A DNA stretch of 64,000 nt from Coffea arabica (Eukaryota; Streptophyta; Magnoliopsida; Gentianales; Rubiaceae). The stretch spans positions 7,324,501 through 7,388,500 of the forward strand of contig NC_092323.1 in NCBI RefSeq assembly GCF_036785885.1, given 5' to 3'. Positions 1-11,582 of the stretch are shown in pieces (position 1 is the stretch's first letter; every line of letters begins with the position of its first letter). The notes under the pieces are model-generated. The model was given only the letters and a program-made list of their open reading frames with translations. It made no database searches and was not told the DNA's origin. Position numbers and translations under genes: made by a program.

Positions 1-374
1 TCTTCAAAAAGGTAGAACCAGAACCGCATAGTTCTGATTTCGATTCCTTATGGTTCTGGTTCCGGTTCCGGTTCCGTATGGTTATATGCAATTTTATTTA
101 ATTTCTTATCCTTACCAATTTTAATACAAATATAACAATATATTTAAAATTTTAAATAAAATGTAAAAAAAAATACAAAATAAATATTATATTTTAATTT
201 TATTATTATTCTACAAAGTACGAAATAATAAATAGATAATACAAATTTTATGAAAAGTACATTACATTGTCAAATTACATTACACTATCAAATGGTAATC
301 ATTTTAAATGGAAAAGAAAATATTTGATTTTTTCATTGAAATTGAGATGAAATATCAAAACAAACATTAATTAT

Positions 375-2474
375 TTAATCATCTTCATTGCTTGCGACGG
401 CACTAGAATCAGTTGTATAATTGAATTCTTCTTCTTCATTTTTTTCCATTTCTTGTTGTCTATATTCTGATCTAGTCCAATCATCCACGCATGCTTGAAT
501 TTCTAGTGATTCTGGGCTTAATCTCGATCTTGTCTCATCCAAAATGCTTCCACCGGCACTAAAAGCTTGTTCCACTGCTACTGTTGATGCTGGAGTTGCT
601 AAAATTTGCTTAGCAATAAGGGAGAGGATAGGATAATTCTCTGATTTTCGCTTCCACCAGTCAAGGACTTTAAACTGTTTAGTTAAGCTGCTATCATCAT
701 GCTCAAACTTGGTAGTTAGATATGATTCGAGTTCCGTATTAGTATTAGGTGAACCCTTTTGTCGTTTTGACCTTTCAAGAAGTATTCTATCACCAATCTT
801 GACAGCCCTTTTAAGACTATTATCAGTGTTACTAGAGGGTTCCAAAATACTAGTAGGAAATCGATCACCATAAGTAATAAAAAATTCATTATATAAAGAA
901 CAAATAAGCTCTTTAACTTCAAACACTTTTTTACTAACATCGTGGGCATAATTTTCGCTACTATATATTTGTTCATAATATGATGACAAATACTCATGCA
1001 AACCATCTAATCTAACACGAGGATCAAAAACAGAAGCAACTAAATATATATGTGGAATATGTTCATAATAGTTAGTCCATTTCCTAAACATTTCCCTAAT
1101 AGGTTGCTTCAGAAAATCATCATTTTTAGCTTCATTTAGACAACCAACAATATTACACGCCTCGGTAAGGAATAAATGAGTAGTAGGATAATATACACCA
1201 GACAAAGTATAAGTAGCATCATTAAAAACTGATAAAATTTCTAAAATTTTATTACAAACAATCCAATTATTTTCATGCAACAATATTTCGGTCATGTTAG
1301 TTGCAAAGAATGCAATTAATAATTCACTATAATTGTGTGATTCTTTGAGTAATTCAAATGTTGAATTCCAACGAGTAGGAACATCTCTTGAAAATCTTTT
1401 TGGATTTTTTCCATTGACTTTACAAAAAGTGCTCCACTTTTTCATTAATTTAGGGTGTGCCCATAAATAAGAAATTGCTTTTCTAATAGGTTTTATATGA
1501 TTTTCAAGTGCTCGTAAACCATCTTGTACGGCTAAATTTAAAATATGGCATGCACATCTAATATGAAAAAATTTACCACCTAATCCAGGTTGGCAAAGAT
1601 CTCGCAACTCTCCAATAGAAGCGGTATTTGCGGATGCATTATCAAAACCAATTGAAAAAACTTTTTTACATAGACCATATTCTCCCAAAATAATACTAAT
1701 CATTTTAAAAATGTTTAGAGCATTGTGAGATTCATCAAAAATACGAAAAGCTAGCACTCTTTTTTGTATATTCCACTCATTATCAATCCAATGACAAGTT
1801 ATGGCCATATAAGAATGTACTTGCCAATGGTCACTCCAAATATCGGAACATATAGATACACGACTATCTAAATTTGAGAATAATTGAATTAACTCTTTTT
1901 TTCCTTGATTATAAATATTTTTAAGTGTTCGTCTAAGAGTGGTTCTAGGAACATTTTTAAATTGAGGATTTAAAGAATTTTGACAATATTTCTTAAAACC
2001 CAACTTTTCTCCAAAACTAAAAGATAAATGTTCAATAGCTATCATTTTTGCTAATTCATTCCTATGTCTTTCTTCACTAAATCGAAATAGAGAAAGGTTA
2101 GAAGTAGCAAACCCGGTAATTTGTGTTTGTTTGTTGTCGATGCCCAATTCTTGAGGATGAAACTTTCTCAAATGCTTGTGATACTTTCCATAGCCATCTC
2201 CCATTTTGTATTGATAACTTTTTGGACAATAATTGCACTTTGCTTGACTTTTGCCATTGACGTCAATTTCTTTGGTGAAGTGCTTTGTGAAGATTTCAGA
2301 TTTAGGAGTTTTGCTTCCACTTCTTTCCTCGGCTTCAATTGTTTGATCTTCAAGGATGGTTGTCATATGCTGACTTTCTTGAGTTGGACAATCATCAAAG
2401 TTGAAGACTTCATTTGAAGGAATATTTTGCTTACTTGATTTTGAAGATGAGCTACTGCCATCAAAACTTGCCAT
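375..2474 (-). CDS. hAT family transposase with BED zinc finger (RICESLEEPER-like)
   Basis: A single uninterrupted exon of about 699 residues. The upstream extension of the frame opens with TTG, so the ATG at 2474-2472 (MASFDG) is taken as the start. A serine-rich N-terminus leads into a BED zinc finger near residues 64-106, with C80, C83, H101 and H106 as likely metal ligands. The middle carries the RNase-H-like fold of plant hAT transposases, with ICSDIWSD and GFDNASAN as candidate acidic catalytic stretches. The C-terminus has the hAT dimerisation region (LDWWKRK, then TVAVEQAFSAGG). The protein would bind its terminal repeats and cut the element out. Length and domain order match domesticated RICESLEEPER proteins too, but the flanking GGTTC repeats argue for a transposon gene. 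No stop or frameshift is seen. Confidence 0.9.
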   Translation of the reverse strand: MASFDGSSSSSKSSKQNIPSNEVFNFDDCPTQESQHMTTILEDQTIEAEERSGSKTPKSEIFTKHFTKEIDVNGKSQAKCNYCPKSYQYKMGDGYGKYHKHLRKFHPQELGIDNKQTQITGFATSNLSLFRFSEERHRNELAKMIAIEHLSFSFGEKLGFKKYCQNSLNPQFKNVPRTTLRRTLKNIYNQGKKELIQLFSNLDSRVSICSDIWSDHWQVHSYMAITCHWIDNEWNIQKRVLAFRIFDESHNALNIFKMISIILGEYGLCKKVFSIGFDNASANTASIGELRDLCQPGLGGKFFHIRCACHILNLAVQDGLRALENHIKPIRKAISYLWAHPKLMKKWSTFCKVNGKNPKRFSRDVPTRWNSTFELLKESHNYSELLIAFFATNMTEILLHENNWIVCNKILEILSVFNDATYTLSGVYYPTTHLFLTEACNIVGCLNEAKNDDFLKQPIREMFRKWTNYYEHIPHIYLVASVFDPRVRLDGLHEYLSSYYEQIYSSENYAHDVSKKVFEVKELICSLYNEFFITYGDRFPTSILEPSSNTDNSLKRAVKIGDRILLERSKRQKGSPNTNTELESYLTTKFEHDDSSLTKQFKVLDWWKRKSENYPILSLIAKQILATPASTVAVEQAFSAGGSILDETRSRLSPESLEIQACVDDWTRSEYRQQEMEKNEEEEFNYTTDSSAVASNEDD

Positions 2475-2713
2475 TTGATAGCAAATAAGCAAAAAAAAAT
2501 TGTAAGTAATAATTTAATACTTACAAATTATAATGATAGATATTAGATGAATAAAAAGAATTAAGTAATTAGTAAAATATATAAATAAGTGAACAGGAGC
2601 AAAATAGAATAAAAGTGAAAAAATTAGGAAATAGATGAAGAAATTGAGAGTAGTTTAGAGATGGAAAAGAGAAGATTGATTTTGGTGTAGTAGAAAATAA
2701 AATTTCAAGTCTT

Positions 2714-2824
2714 ATTTATAGGACAAAATGAAATTAAAAATTTGGAACGTTGTATTGTAACGTTTCAAATTTGTAACGTTGTATTGAAAGTTTGGACAAA
2801 ATTACAACGTTGAATTGTAACGTT
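2714..2824 (-). promoter_or_regulatory. Putative transposase promoter: TATA box plus AACGTT cluster
   Basis: On the minus strand a TATAAAT box lies at 2720-2714, about 240 bases before the transposase ATG. Just upstream of it, 2746-2824 contains five copies of the palindrome AACGTT in about 80 bases. The spacing suits a core promoter with a clustered upstream site. That it drives transcription is inferred. Confidence 0.45.
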
Positions 2825-3235
2825 GTAAACTTGCCAATTTGTCAAATTTAGCAGGCAGCCACCTTTCTTGTTTTTTTTCTATCCTTTGCTTTGTTTCTTT
2901 CTTCCGTTGAGAGCCTGAGGACCTTTGTGCAAGTCAGGAGGAGCCCCAAGAGCAAAAATTGAGAGCAAAAATTGTGGTGGCATCATGATGACCAAGGTCA
3001 TCATGATGTCTCTACTTTTATTATTTTTTATATTAATTATTTTTAAATTTTTTAACGGTTCTGGAACCGGCGGTTCTGGTTCTGGTTCTATTTTTTAGAG
3101 AACCAGAACCGGAACCTTTATCCATGGTTCTACTACGGTTCTGGTTCCACGGTTCTGGTTCCGGTTCTGGTCCGGTTCCAAACGGTTCGGTTCCGGTCCG
3201 GTTCCCGGTTCCAAGTGGAACCGTGGCCATGCCTA

Positions 3236-4372
3236 CCTGCAGGCAACCCCACCGGCCACCGGGGCATGGAACGGGGCAGCCACAAGTTGTGTTGCACGCA
3301 GATTGCCTAGTTAATTTAGCAGCAAAAGTACACGCGTCCAGTGCACGTTTCAATATCGGTATTGGACCCCAAGTGTTACCCGTCAGTGGCGTCAAATTAT
3401 TCTCATTTGCTACTGCGTTCATATTGGCATGTGCTTAATGACATAAGAAGTTTCGCAAAGAAATATGTAGATTATTTTTCCAGCAAACTCTTATCTGAAA
3501 TGTCGGAACATGGCAAGCTACCTGATGGCTGGCTAGATTTGTTATTTGATCATCACTTCCCACGTTCACAGTAAACTTGGAACTTCATAGATAGATATCC
3601 ACCTTAAAATTTATCTACCTGATGCTGCTGAGTTAATGTTATTATCAAGGCCGCTTTATACTAGTGCTAGCTGCATCAGTACTTTAGCAAGAGTTGGGAC
3701 TTCGGACGTGCTTTTTGCAATCTAGAGTGTTTCCCTTCATTTTTACGAATATTAAGCTCATCGTTGGCTTGGCCAATCTTAATTACTACTTTGTAGTTCC
3801 ACTCAAATTTCATGAGCAAACCAGACGGATGCAGAAATTGTGCAGGGATGTCTGGTTTGGTACCAAATTTTCGATACGTTCAAGCCTAAACGAAAACTAA
3901 AATGAAGAACAGAACATCTCACTGGTCTAAGATATGCGTATCTAAGTGGGATTTAATTACCATATGTCATGATGATCCACAAACAAATGCATAAATCAAA
4001 ACGTTTCAACTATGCAGTCTTGACGTGCATAAGGACAAATTAACCAGTCGATCGCCTCAATATAATATTGCCAGAGGTTGCATTATTCAAATAATGACGG
4101 AAAAAAAAATTCGGAGAGATGCATTGTCGAAAACGTTGACATGTTAATTTTTTGGCAGTAGTTATTGCACGAATTGACGCCATCAAATGTTCGAAGACGA
4201 GGTTCCTGCCGGGGGCGATAGTACAAAAAGCTGCACGCGAGTTCACGGTGATAAGATATAAATAATACCTCGGAGTATAAAATTTATCATATGAATGCAC
4301 ACACATTCATTGCCTCCTGCATTTAGATATTTAGACACACCGCATTCTCTCATCTCTAACAAACGTAACATA
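3236..4372. other. Intergenic stretch, no gene recognised
   Basis: Only short overlapping frames without family features occur here. The G+C-rich part at 3236-3300 adjoins the hAT end. I see no RNA gene. Confidence 0.5.
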
Positions 4373-4574
4373 GCCTCCGCGTGAATGGTCCAGCGGTAGC
4401 CTCCTCCCACAGGGACCGAGAGGTCCCGAGTTTGAGTCTCAACTCTGCTGGATTCCTCCGCGCACTTAACGTGCTAGGATCGGGTTGGGCGCCGGGCCGG
4501 GGCCGCAGGGGATTAGTCGGGCCCCGTAAGGATTGACTCGGACACCCCTGTGTCGACAAAAAAAAAAAAAAACA
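4373..4574 (+). mobile_element. tRNA-derived SINE with poly(A) tail and 15-bp target duplications
   Basis: The element has an internal Pol III promoter: a box A-like TGGTCCAGCGGTAGC near 4387 and a box B-like CCGAGTTTGAGTCTC near 4427. It ends in a run of A. It is flanked by a perfect 15-base direct repeat, AACAAACGTAACATA, at 4358-4372 and 4575-4589. The perfect duplication implies a fairly recent LINE-mediated insertion. The orientation is plus because the A tail is at the right end. Confidence 0.9.
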
Positions 4575-4880
4575 AACAAACGTAACATAAAAGATCTAAG
4601 ACATACAAGAATAAAAAAAAACATAAAGATCTAAGACATCAATAAACCATTATATTCAACCTGTAATTGAAGTTTCTATCTATCTAAGAATACAAAATCA
4701 GTAGTAAATTACCAAAGCCAACCTCCGAATCCTAGCTAGTGTTTTACCCCTGTTGGGAGGAGAATCCTAGGTATTTAACGATGTGATTGATTACCATTAA
4801 CTTTTAAATGTGAACAAACTTGGACTAGATATGGTTGAGATTCAAGACTTTTAATTTATTTTTTTGACCATATGTTTATA

Positions 4881-5179
4881 CACTAGAAGAAATTGTGACT
4901 TTGTTGTGACTTGTCAAATAGTTCCAAGTCCCATAAAACTTATTTCTTATGACTTGTCAAATTGTGACTTTGTTGTAATTTGAAAGATCAGCTAGCTGTG
5001 ACTATGTAATTGCTGATCCTCATTTACAAGTCACAAGATCGACTTATGACTTAAAATCATTCATTTTATGACTTAAACCAACTTATTGCTACATTTCCTA
5101 GTTTCATGTCATAAAAAATAAGTTTTTTACGACTTGCATTAAACTGACGAGTCACGAAAAGTTTAAATTTCTTGTAGTG
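4881..5179. mobile_element. Non-autonomous CACTA (CMC/EnSpm) element
   Basis: The left end CACTAGAAGAAAT and the right end ATTTCTTGTAGTG are near-perfect inverted repeats of the CACTACAAGAAA type. Both sides carry the 3-base duplication ATA (4878-4880 and 5180-5182). The interior repeats motifs such as GTGACTTGTCAAAT and codes for nothing. At 299 bp it is a deletion or MITE-like derivative that needs a transposase from elsewhere. Confidence 0.88.
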
Positions 5180-5682
5180 ATATACAATCAAGGACAATAT
5201 TTGTTGGACGAATCCCAATTTTGATTTTTTTTTTTTTGTTTTTTGGTCTAATGATATTGAGACTTTTTAATTTTAGTCAGTTCTCCACTTGTTTCTAGGT
5301 GAGTCTCAGTGCGTTTTAAGCATCAAACGATTTATGAATGTGGCAGTTGGACATATGCTACCTTTCAACGCGAGCCTCTGCTTTAACAAAGTCATTGTGC
5401 ACTTAATCTTTAAGCAAAGCCATATTCAGGTATCAAATTTGGCAACGAAGTTGGTATCTGATCCGTTTCCCATCTCCAGTTAATCACTAGTTATCAAATC
5501 CATCTTTATACTGATATCCTCAATTATGCTCCATCTCTCTCTCTCTCTTTGTCTCTCTCTCTTTTTTTCTTTTTTTTTTTTGGCTACCACTCCATTATGA
5601 CTCGCAGAATTTTGTTTAAGCGCTCAAAAGTTGAAGAGCGCAATAATTAAAAAACTTAACAGCGATAGTGAATTTCATTTTG
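5180..5682. other. Intergenic spacer with CT microsatellite
   Basis: The spacer holds a CT-rich simple repeat near 5531-5566 followed by T runs. No coding signal is recognised. Confidence 0.5.
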
Positions 5683-6478
5683 GGTTAATCACAGTTTGCA
5701 ACCCCCCTCCAAATTTAAAAAAAAAAAAAAAGAATCCTAGCTTTGGGAATATTCACTTTACCCCCGTCGAGTTAACATCCTTGCTACTTTTTTAACTCTG
5801 ACTCCACGCAACATTTCTCTTCCAAAATAAATTCTGGTGTAAATCCTTCAGTGCAACAAAAAAAAAATGAAGCCAAATTTTCTGCACTATAACTTCAACA
5901 AATGAACACCAATTCTAAACTTTTTGCATTCTAACTTCAACAATTAAATAACAGCAACTGCTCCTCAAATAGCTCAACCACGTCAAGGTATGAAGTAAGT
6001 GAAGATGCAAGGTGCAAGTATGGGATAAAAAGAATACCATTATGCACCACATGATCCTATAAGAGAGTTCGTAGGATGCTGCAATTATAACTCTCTCTTC
6101 TTTTTTTTTTTTGTAAGTAAGTTGCAATTATAACATAAGATCAACCTAGCACAAAATATGATAGCTTTGGTCTTACGTTTGGTAACGAATATAATTTCAC
6201 TTCAGCAATAACAACTTCTTTTTTTTTTCTTTTTTGCCTCTTCTAGTTCATGTGCGTGCCATGGCTTTCCCACTTACTCCCAACACAGGGGTATAGTTGT
6301 CCCTTCACTAACAATTCATGGCTATTTAAGCCTTTTCAGCCTTTTTTTTTTTTTCCTCTTGTGACGGTGTTAAGCTTTATAACGTTGGTCAAGTAGTGGG
6401 GGATAAAGTGTATACTACAGAAGTTGGGTGTGATAGAATGTGACTACTCTACCCTTTTGGGGCAAAGAGTGATTAACC
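5683..6478. mobile_element. Mutator-like non-autonomous element
   Basis: The left end GGTTAATCACAGTTTGCAAC and the right end, read inverted as GGTTAATCACTCTTTGCCCC, form terminal inverted repeats typical of small plant MULE derivatives. The interior has poly-purine and poly-pyrimidine runs and no transposase. A clean 9-bp target duplication was not seen in the T-rich flanks, so the class call rests on the termini. Confidence 0.65.
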
Positions 6479-6535
6479 GTTTCTTTTTAGCCCGAAATGC
6501 CAAACGAGAATAGTCCACACGAGTCTAGTTGGCAA

Positions 6536-6913
6536 GGCTGCAAACGAGTCGAGACGAGTCGAGTTTTGGCCTTTGAATCGAGTCTTGACTTAATTTTATT
6601 GAACTCGAGCTCAAGCTCGAGATCGACGAGCTGACAATTTAAAACTTGAGCTCAAGATCGAAAAAAATAAAAAATAATTTATTTTATTTTTTAAAAAATA
6701 AATAATATAATTTTTTTCTTAATAAATAATAAAATATTAAGGATATATATGTAATTTTACTATTTAAATAAAAAATAAAAAATATATATACTTAAAAAAA
6801 AAATAAAAAATATATATATATACTTAAAATTATACATATATATATATATATATACGAGCTTAATATTTTGCGTTCGAGCTCGAGTCGAGCTGCTCGGTTC
6901 GTTTGCAGTCCTA
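6536..6913. mobile_element. Non-autonomous hAT element with CTCGAG-rich ends
   Basis: The left end AGGCTGCAAACGAGTCGAG pairs with the inverted right end TAGGACTGCAAACGAACCGAG. The ends are filled with CTCGAG-like subterminal motifs and the core is nearly pure A+T, including TA runs around 6785-6855. Flanks read AGTTGGCA (6528-6535) and AGTTGGCT (6914-6921), a near-perfect 8-bp duplication as hAT elements make. There is no coding capacity. Confidence 0.8.
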
Positions 6914-6946
6914 AGTTGGCTCCATAGTCATTGCAAAAGTCTCTAA

Positions 6947-7689
6947 TATAGGTAGCAAATAAATTCATTTAACCGAATTTATCCGTACCCTTGCATAAAT
7001 AGATGGATATAGGTATCTTAAATTTTTACATATGGGTATAAATGGATTACCTAATTAACCCATCAAATCCAATTAACTCATTTAAAATTGTCTTCCCTCA
7101 AGTCTCCTCTCTTCCCCCACCTTTTTTTTTTCAAATTCTTCATTTTGTCATGATGTTAACTACTTTTGTTTTATTATTATTATTATTTGTTATTTTATCT
7201 TATCATTTTATTTTCTCTTAGTTTGTTAACTTACTCATTTTTCAGCATTACCACTTTATGACAAGTTTTAACATCTTTTCCTACCTTTTCAAAATGAAAT
7301 TTTAAATTTACACACGAAAAAATTCTAGGGGTTCAAAATTTTTGAATTAAATTTTTATATTAACTATTATAGTATTTAGTTCAAATGTTATATTCTTATT
7401 GTTTAATTATTAAATAATATATAATTTTGCGAAATAGAGTATGGATGAAAAAAAATTGTTAATTAAGTTTAATAAACATTATAAGTAAATATTTAAAACT
7501 AATGATGGGAGTTTATAAAAAGTTAAAATAAATGGTTTATAAATGGGTAATTGGGTTACTCAATTCATTTTTTGACTTATCCATTTATACTCATCTAATT
7601 AAATGGATATAAATGGGTTGACTCACTTATACTCATTATCTATTTTAACCAACCCAAACCCGCTCAAGTCACCCATTTTGACACCTTTA
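6947..7689. mobile_element. Non-autonomous hAT element
   Basis: The right end, read inverted, begins TAAAGGTGTCAAAATGGGT, a common plant hAT MITE terminus. The left end TATAGGTAGCAAATAAAT is a diverged partner. Flanks GTCTCTAA (6939-6946) and GTCTCTAG (7690-7697) form an 8-bp duplication with one mismatch. The subterminal zones repeat motifs such as AAATGGATATAAATGGG. No frame of note is present. Confidence 0.72.
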
Positions 7690-8129
7690 GTCTCTAGTTT
7701 ACTCACTACTCGCAAGACTTCGAAATTCGTGCGGAGCTAGAGCATCAACATTCAACACATGGTGGCATTTGGATCTCTATCACAAGCTAATTAAAATAGA
7801 ATGCAGATCTGGTCAGTGATAATCCTCATGAAATTATTCAGATGCGTGTGCAAGACTGCCAGCCAGGTTGATGAAACTTCTGACCTCAAGTGACTGGGCC
7901 AGCCAAATTCTGTTTGCAAATATTTTATGATGATTTACAAAATCTGCAATTGGAAATAGAACACACATGATCATACGTGTGTATACAACTACACAACCCA
8001 ACAAGAAAGCGATCATGAAACACAAGCATATACATGGCATTATGAAATGTCAACACACAACCACAGTTCATTGTAACGACTTGTGTAACTGGGGATGCCC
8101 ATTTATTTCCAATTCTGAAAGCATGAATA

Positions 8130-8861
8130 TCAGTGCGATAACGTCTTGGAGCTCAGGGACTTGTTAAACCACGCCTTCACCCAACTGCCACTCCTCTTAC
8201 GAGAAATCATCTCCGACCTTGCCTCTGTCATCTGTGGCCGCCTCTGCTTCTTGCAGAGGACAAAGTTCCTCACTCCCTGCAATCCTATTGACTCTGATAG
8301 GTTGAGAGCTGCAACAATTGGCACGTGCATTAGTCTGTCTTCGAAGGTTGAGGACTAAGTTCAGTGCCGATTTGCTAAAGCTTGATAAATTTTTTTTTTT
8401 TTTTAAGATACTAGAAAGAGTATGCCAAAATTTAGCAGTAATACAAATAAGGACCAAGGGCCAAAACAAGAATTTGAACATAAAATCTTGAAAACTGGAT
8501 TGACAAGATCCCTACCGTCCAATCCTGCATTGGCTGGATAGAGAAGGAAACTGTTGACATCAGAACCAAGAACGGGAAGGCGATCCTGGCGGGCATAAAG
8601 TTTTAGGGCTGCATCGATCACTTCTGAGACAGTCTCATTCTCGTTCACCACAAACCTTACGGGTCCAGCGCTACCAAGGACGTTTATTGTAATCAAGAAC
8701 TTATTGTTACTATTATTCTTTCCATTCTTCTTCTCGTCATTCTTTTTCTTGGGCTTTGGCAGCAACATCTTGTCAGATATACTTTTCTTCAACACCCTGA
8801 CATCCATAGGTTTGTGGTTTGTTTCACTCATAAAATCAGGAGATGGTTTGATCTGTCCCAT
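8130..8861 (-). CDS. DUF7054 ubiquitin-like-fold protein (At4g22758-like)
   Basis: Two exons: 8861-8516 and 8308-8130. The donor reads GAC-G/GTAGGG and the acceptor TTGTTGCAG/CT, and joining them restores an alanine codon and an open frame of 174 residues. After a lysine- and asparagine-rich N-terminus (KPKKKNDEKKN), residues about 52-135 (FLITINVLGSAGPVRFVV, then a leucine-rich helix and GVRNFVLCKK) match the DUF7054 family of plant proteins related to At4g22758, predicted to adopt a ubiquitin-like fold. The C-terminus is basic and ends SSKTLSH. The biochemical role of the family is unknown. The protein is shorter than some relatives, so an extra upstream start or exon cannot be excluded. 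Confidence 0.85.
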
Positions 8862-9280
8862 TGGAAATGTGTAAAACCGTCTCGAATAAACAAACTCAAA
8901 TATGTATCTATTGACCGACCGAGATAAATGAAAGAGGGTTGGATAAGAGCTTCAAGGATCAAGTCCTAGGCAGCGATAATACCAGGCTTCTTTGCTGGAC
9001 CGGAAGGATGGAAAAAGAAATGGGAAAAGAGGAGAGAAAAAGAGAAGAGAACAGGAAGAGGAAGAGAGCCGCGCTTTGTGTGAATGCGCAGAACATGGGA
9101 GAGAGGAAAAGAGGGAGAGCATCAAAACTCTGAGTGTGGTTATGCAAAGCAGAGAACAGGGGAGCAAAAGATGATCAAGAGGAAAATTTACTCCTAAGTT
9201 TTGAGAGAGAGAGAAAGGGTTTGTTCTTGTTATGGAGTTGATTCTTCTGCGGTGTTGGAGGGACTGTTAGACTGCAGCGA

Positions 9281-9290
9281 TATATATATT
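9281..9290 (-). promoter_or_regulatory. Possible TATA box of the DUF7054 gene
   Basis: On the minus strand an AATATATATA run lies about 420 bases before the ATG, and the intervening minus-strand sequence is CT-rich, as many plant 5' leaders are. This is positional inference only. Confidence 0.3.
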
Positions 9291-11582
9291 ACTAGTAACT
9301 TTCAGGTACAGGGGTGACCTTATGCAGTTGGCTTCATGGTTTGTAGCGTCCGGGGCAGTTCTTCATGTTGGTTGCCTCAGCTAACCATTAACTCATTGGA
9401 CGAAATTAATAATAATACTAATAAAATGTTTTTTTTGGGTTCTACCGATGTCACAGTTCACAAATCGAGTGTTCAAATCATCGTGTCAGCATGTGCAAGT
9501 TCCTGTTTGGTAAAAGTCCATGAAGCAAAAGTTGTTTGCCCTCTTGAAACTTTCTAATACATGCTTCTTCCAAAGCAAAGACTCCACCACTCAACCTTCC
9601 GAGGTACTATTTGCAGTTTGCCTCGTGTAGAATTTCCTCAGCTAAAACGTAAGCAAACATGCTAATATTGTTAGACCCGACTATAGCTCACAGGGAACCA
9701 ACTATTCTATAGAGTAGTTGGTTACCGGATAGAATTTTAAAATTTTTTTCGAGTGTAGATCAAAATATTAAGGTCCTTAACCTCCATTATTATTATTCAA
9801 GATTTTCTAAAAATTTCACCGCCGATTGCAGTGCCGATGCACCCCATTTGATCCGGTGACAATTCGATCAAATATGTGAAAAGGAAAAAAAAAACTATAG
9901 CTCATAGTGGACGTCTCAAAATCTCTGGAATACACGTTAATAGAATACACCCAACCAAAGCGGTTGCCAGTATAGCTATTTACAATAACAATCGGGGGAA
10001 AAAAATGGCCTACAGCCAGTAGGGAATAACAGTCGAGAGAAAAGATCGCCTACCAGATGAAGTGGGTAAGAACATATGCTACTTCCCCAGAAATAGTTCA
10101 CACAAATCAAAGGTTTACGTGCGCAGTATCTTCGGGGGTACATTGATAGAGAACAAAATCTTGAAATGTAAGCTAGGGAAGTTAATACTCACGGGCGTGC
10201 GTTTATAAACCACAGAATTCATTGAACCAAAAAAAAAAAAAAGAGAATCAGATTCGGAGAATTTAATAATTGGTCACCCGAAGGACCCTGTTCCCAACGT
10301 AAATGATGAGTCGAATCGAAGTAACAGATGCTCCCTCTGTCGTAAACCAGTCCTTACTTGAGGTGAAACGTGCCGGGTGCAGGTGACAAACTCCACTGAC
10401 TTCGCAAGATGGAATTACAAAATTTTCAAAATTCAATTTTCCGACAGCAATTTTTCAATCATCTTTTTATCTCACATATGTCAAATCGTTACAGTAATTT
10501 TTCTAAAAAAAATCCAGAAAAATACAATCCAATCAAGGAAGTTAACCAAAAAAAAGGGTTTACCACAAGCTTCCAAGGAATTCAAATGGAAGGAACCAAC
10601 GTATGAGCAAGCCCTCGCACATACGCATCCAAATACTCCTTGGAGCTTGATGGGGCACCAGTTCGGAAGACAATGACAGTGAACTCTTGGCTTCACCAAA
10701 AGCGAACGTCAAACAGCCACTCAAATAAACCTAAATGCGCCAATCAACCCTTGAATTCATGAGTTTAAAGAGTATATAATTAACTATATCTGTTCCACAT
10801 ATAATGGTTATCGTCTTAATAAATACAAGAACTGTAGGATCCATAGAATCAGCTGCTCCACTTTTTTCCAACGTCTTTACAAGATTTTTAACTGGGCAGG
10901 AGATGATAAGGTCTTATTAACTGTGCAACTAACATTAATCAACTAGAATTCTATATTGCAAGATGTTCTTCCCCATGTAAAATTAGTTACTAGCTTGACA
11001 CCGTCTCGAGTTGACCAACATAATTACACTTGTTTGTTTGGACGCCAAAGCCAAAAGCCTCTACCTCAAGTTTAGTTAGTTACCCAGGGGAGTTCAGTTA
11101 ATCTACCTAGAGCAGCTGAAAACATAGGGCAGACATGGAGAAGCGAATAAAAATGCGAAGGCAAATACAGTAATCTCAGGCAGTTAAGGAAAATGGGAAT
11201 ACAGGACTGGACGGTCATTGACCCGAATATTGATATGTATACTACAAATTAAAGAAATAGCGTCGTCTTTATTACTATTCCCAAGATAGGGAAATCACAG
11301 TTCTGAAAAACAACTTCAGAGTTATTTGCCTAAAAATGGCCTTCTTCCTATTTTTCTTTTGCCGTTGTTCCTTAGTTTGCTAGTATTATTATTCTTCTTT
11401 TCCTGAGCTAAGCCAAAAGGAAACATATGACACCAAGCAAATGGAGTCCAGAGGCATTTTGCATCCGCAGTTTGGTGAAGCAAATAGAGTAAGTTTTCTA
11501 AGAAGATCATTTGATTACAATTTTCTAGGCAAAAGAGTTTCGCACTTAACACATCTAATACGGCCAAGTCGGCAAATTGAAG
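9291..11582. other. Intergenic region with one diverged MITE-like copy
   Basis: No gene is recognised. The part 10405-10545 resembles the Tourist-like family at 23458 and 24416 (shared CTCACATATGTCAAATCG, then CAGTAATTTTTCTAAA and AATACAATCCAA). The remainder includes the probable 3' UTR of the PTST1-like gene next to 11582. Confidence 0.5.

Larger units (their letters stand above)
1..3235 (-). mobile_element. hAT DNA transposon, right part, with full transposase
   Basis: The stretch holds one long transposase frame (375-2474) flanked on both sides by subterminal repeats of GGTTC/GGTTCTGG type (about 1-90 and 3057-3220). Read on the minus strand, the outer end at 3235 begins TAGGCATGGCCACGGTTC, which resembles hAT termini that open with TAGG and a CG-rich stretch. 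The next eight bases outward, 3236-3243, are CCTGCAGG and would be the target duplication, but the partner copy lies left of the window, so this is not confirmed. The intact frame and plentiful subterminal motifs suggest a young, possibly autonomous copy. The left terminus is missing because the window begins inside the element. Confidence 0.8.

Noticed and set aside
3033-3438. Overlapping frames on both strands over the GGTTC-rich hAT end
   Set aside because: Their residues (repeated G-S-G, P-E-P-E) come from the simple subterminal repeat; no protein family feature is present.
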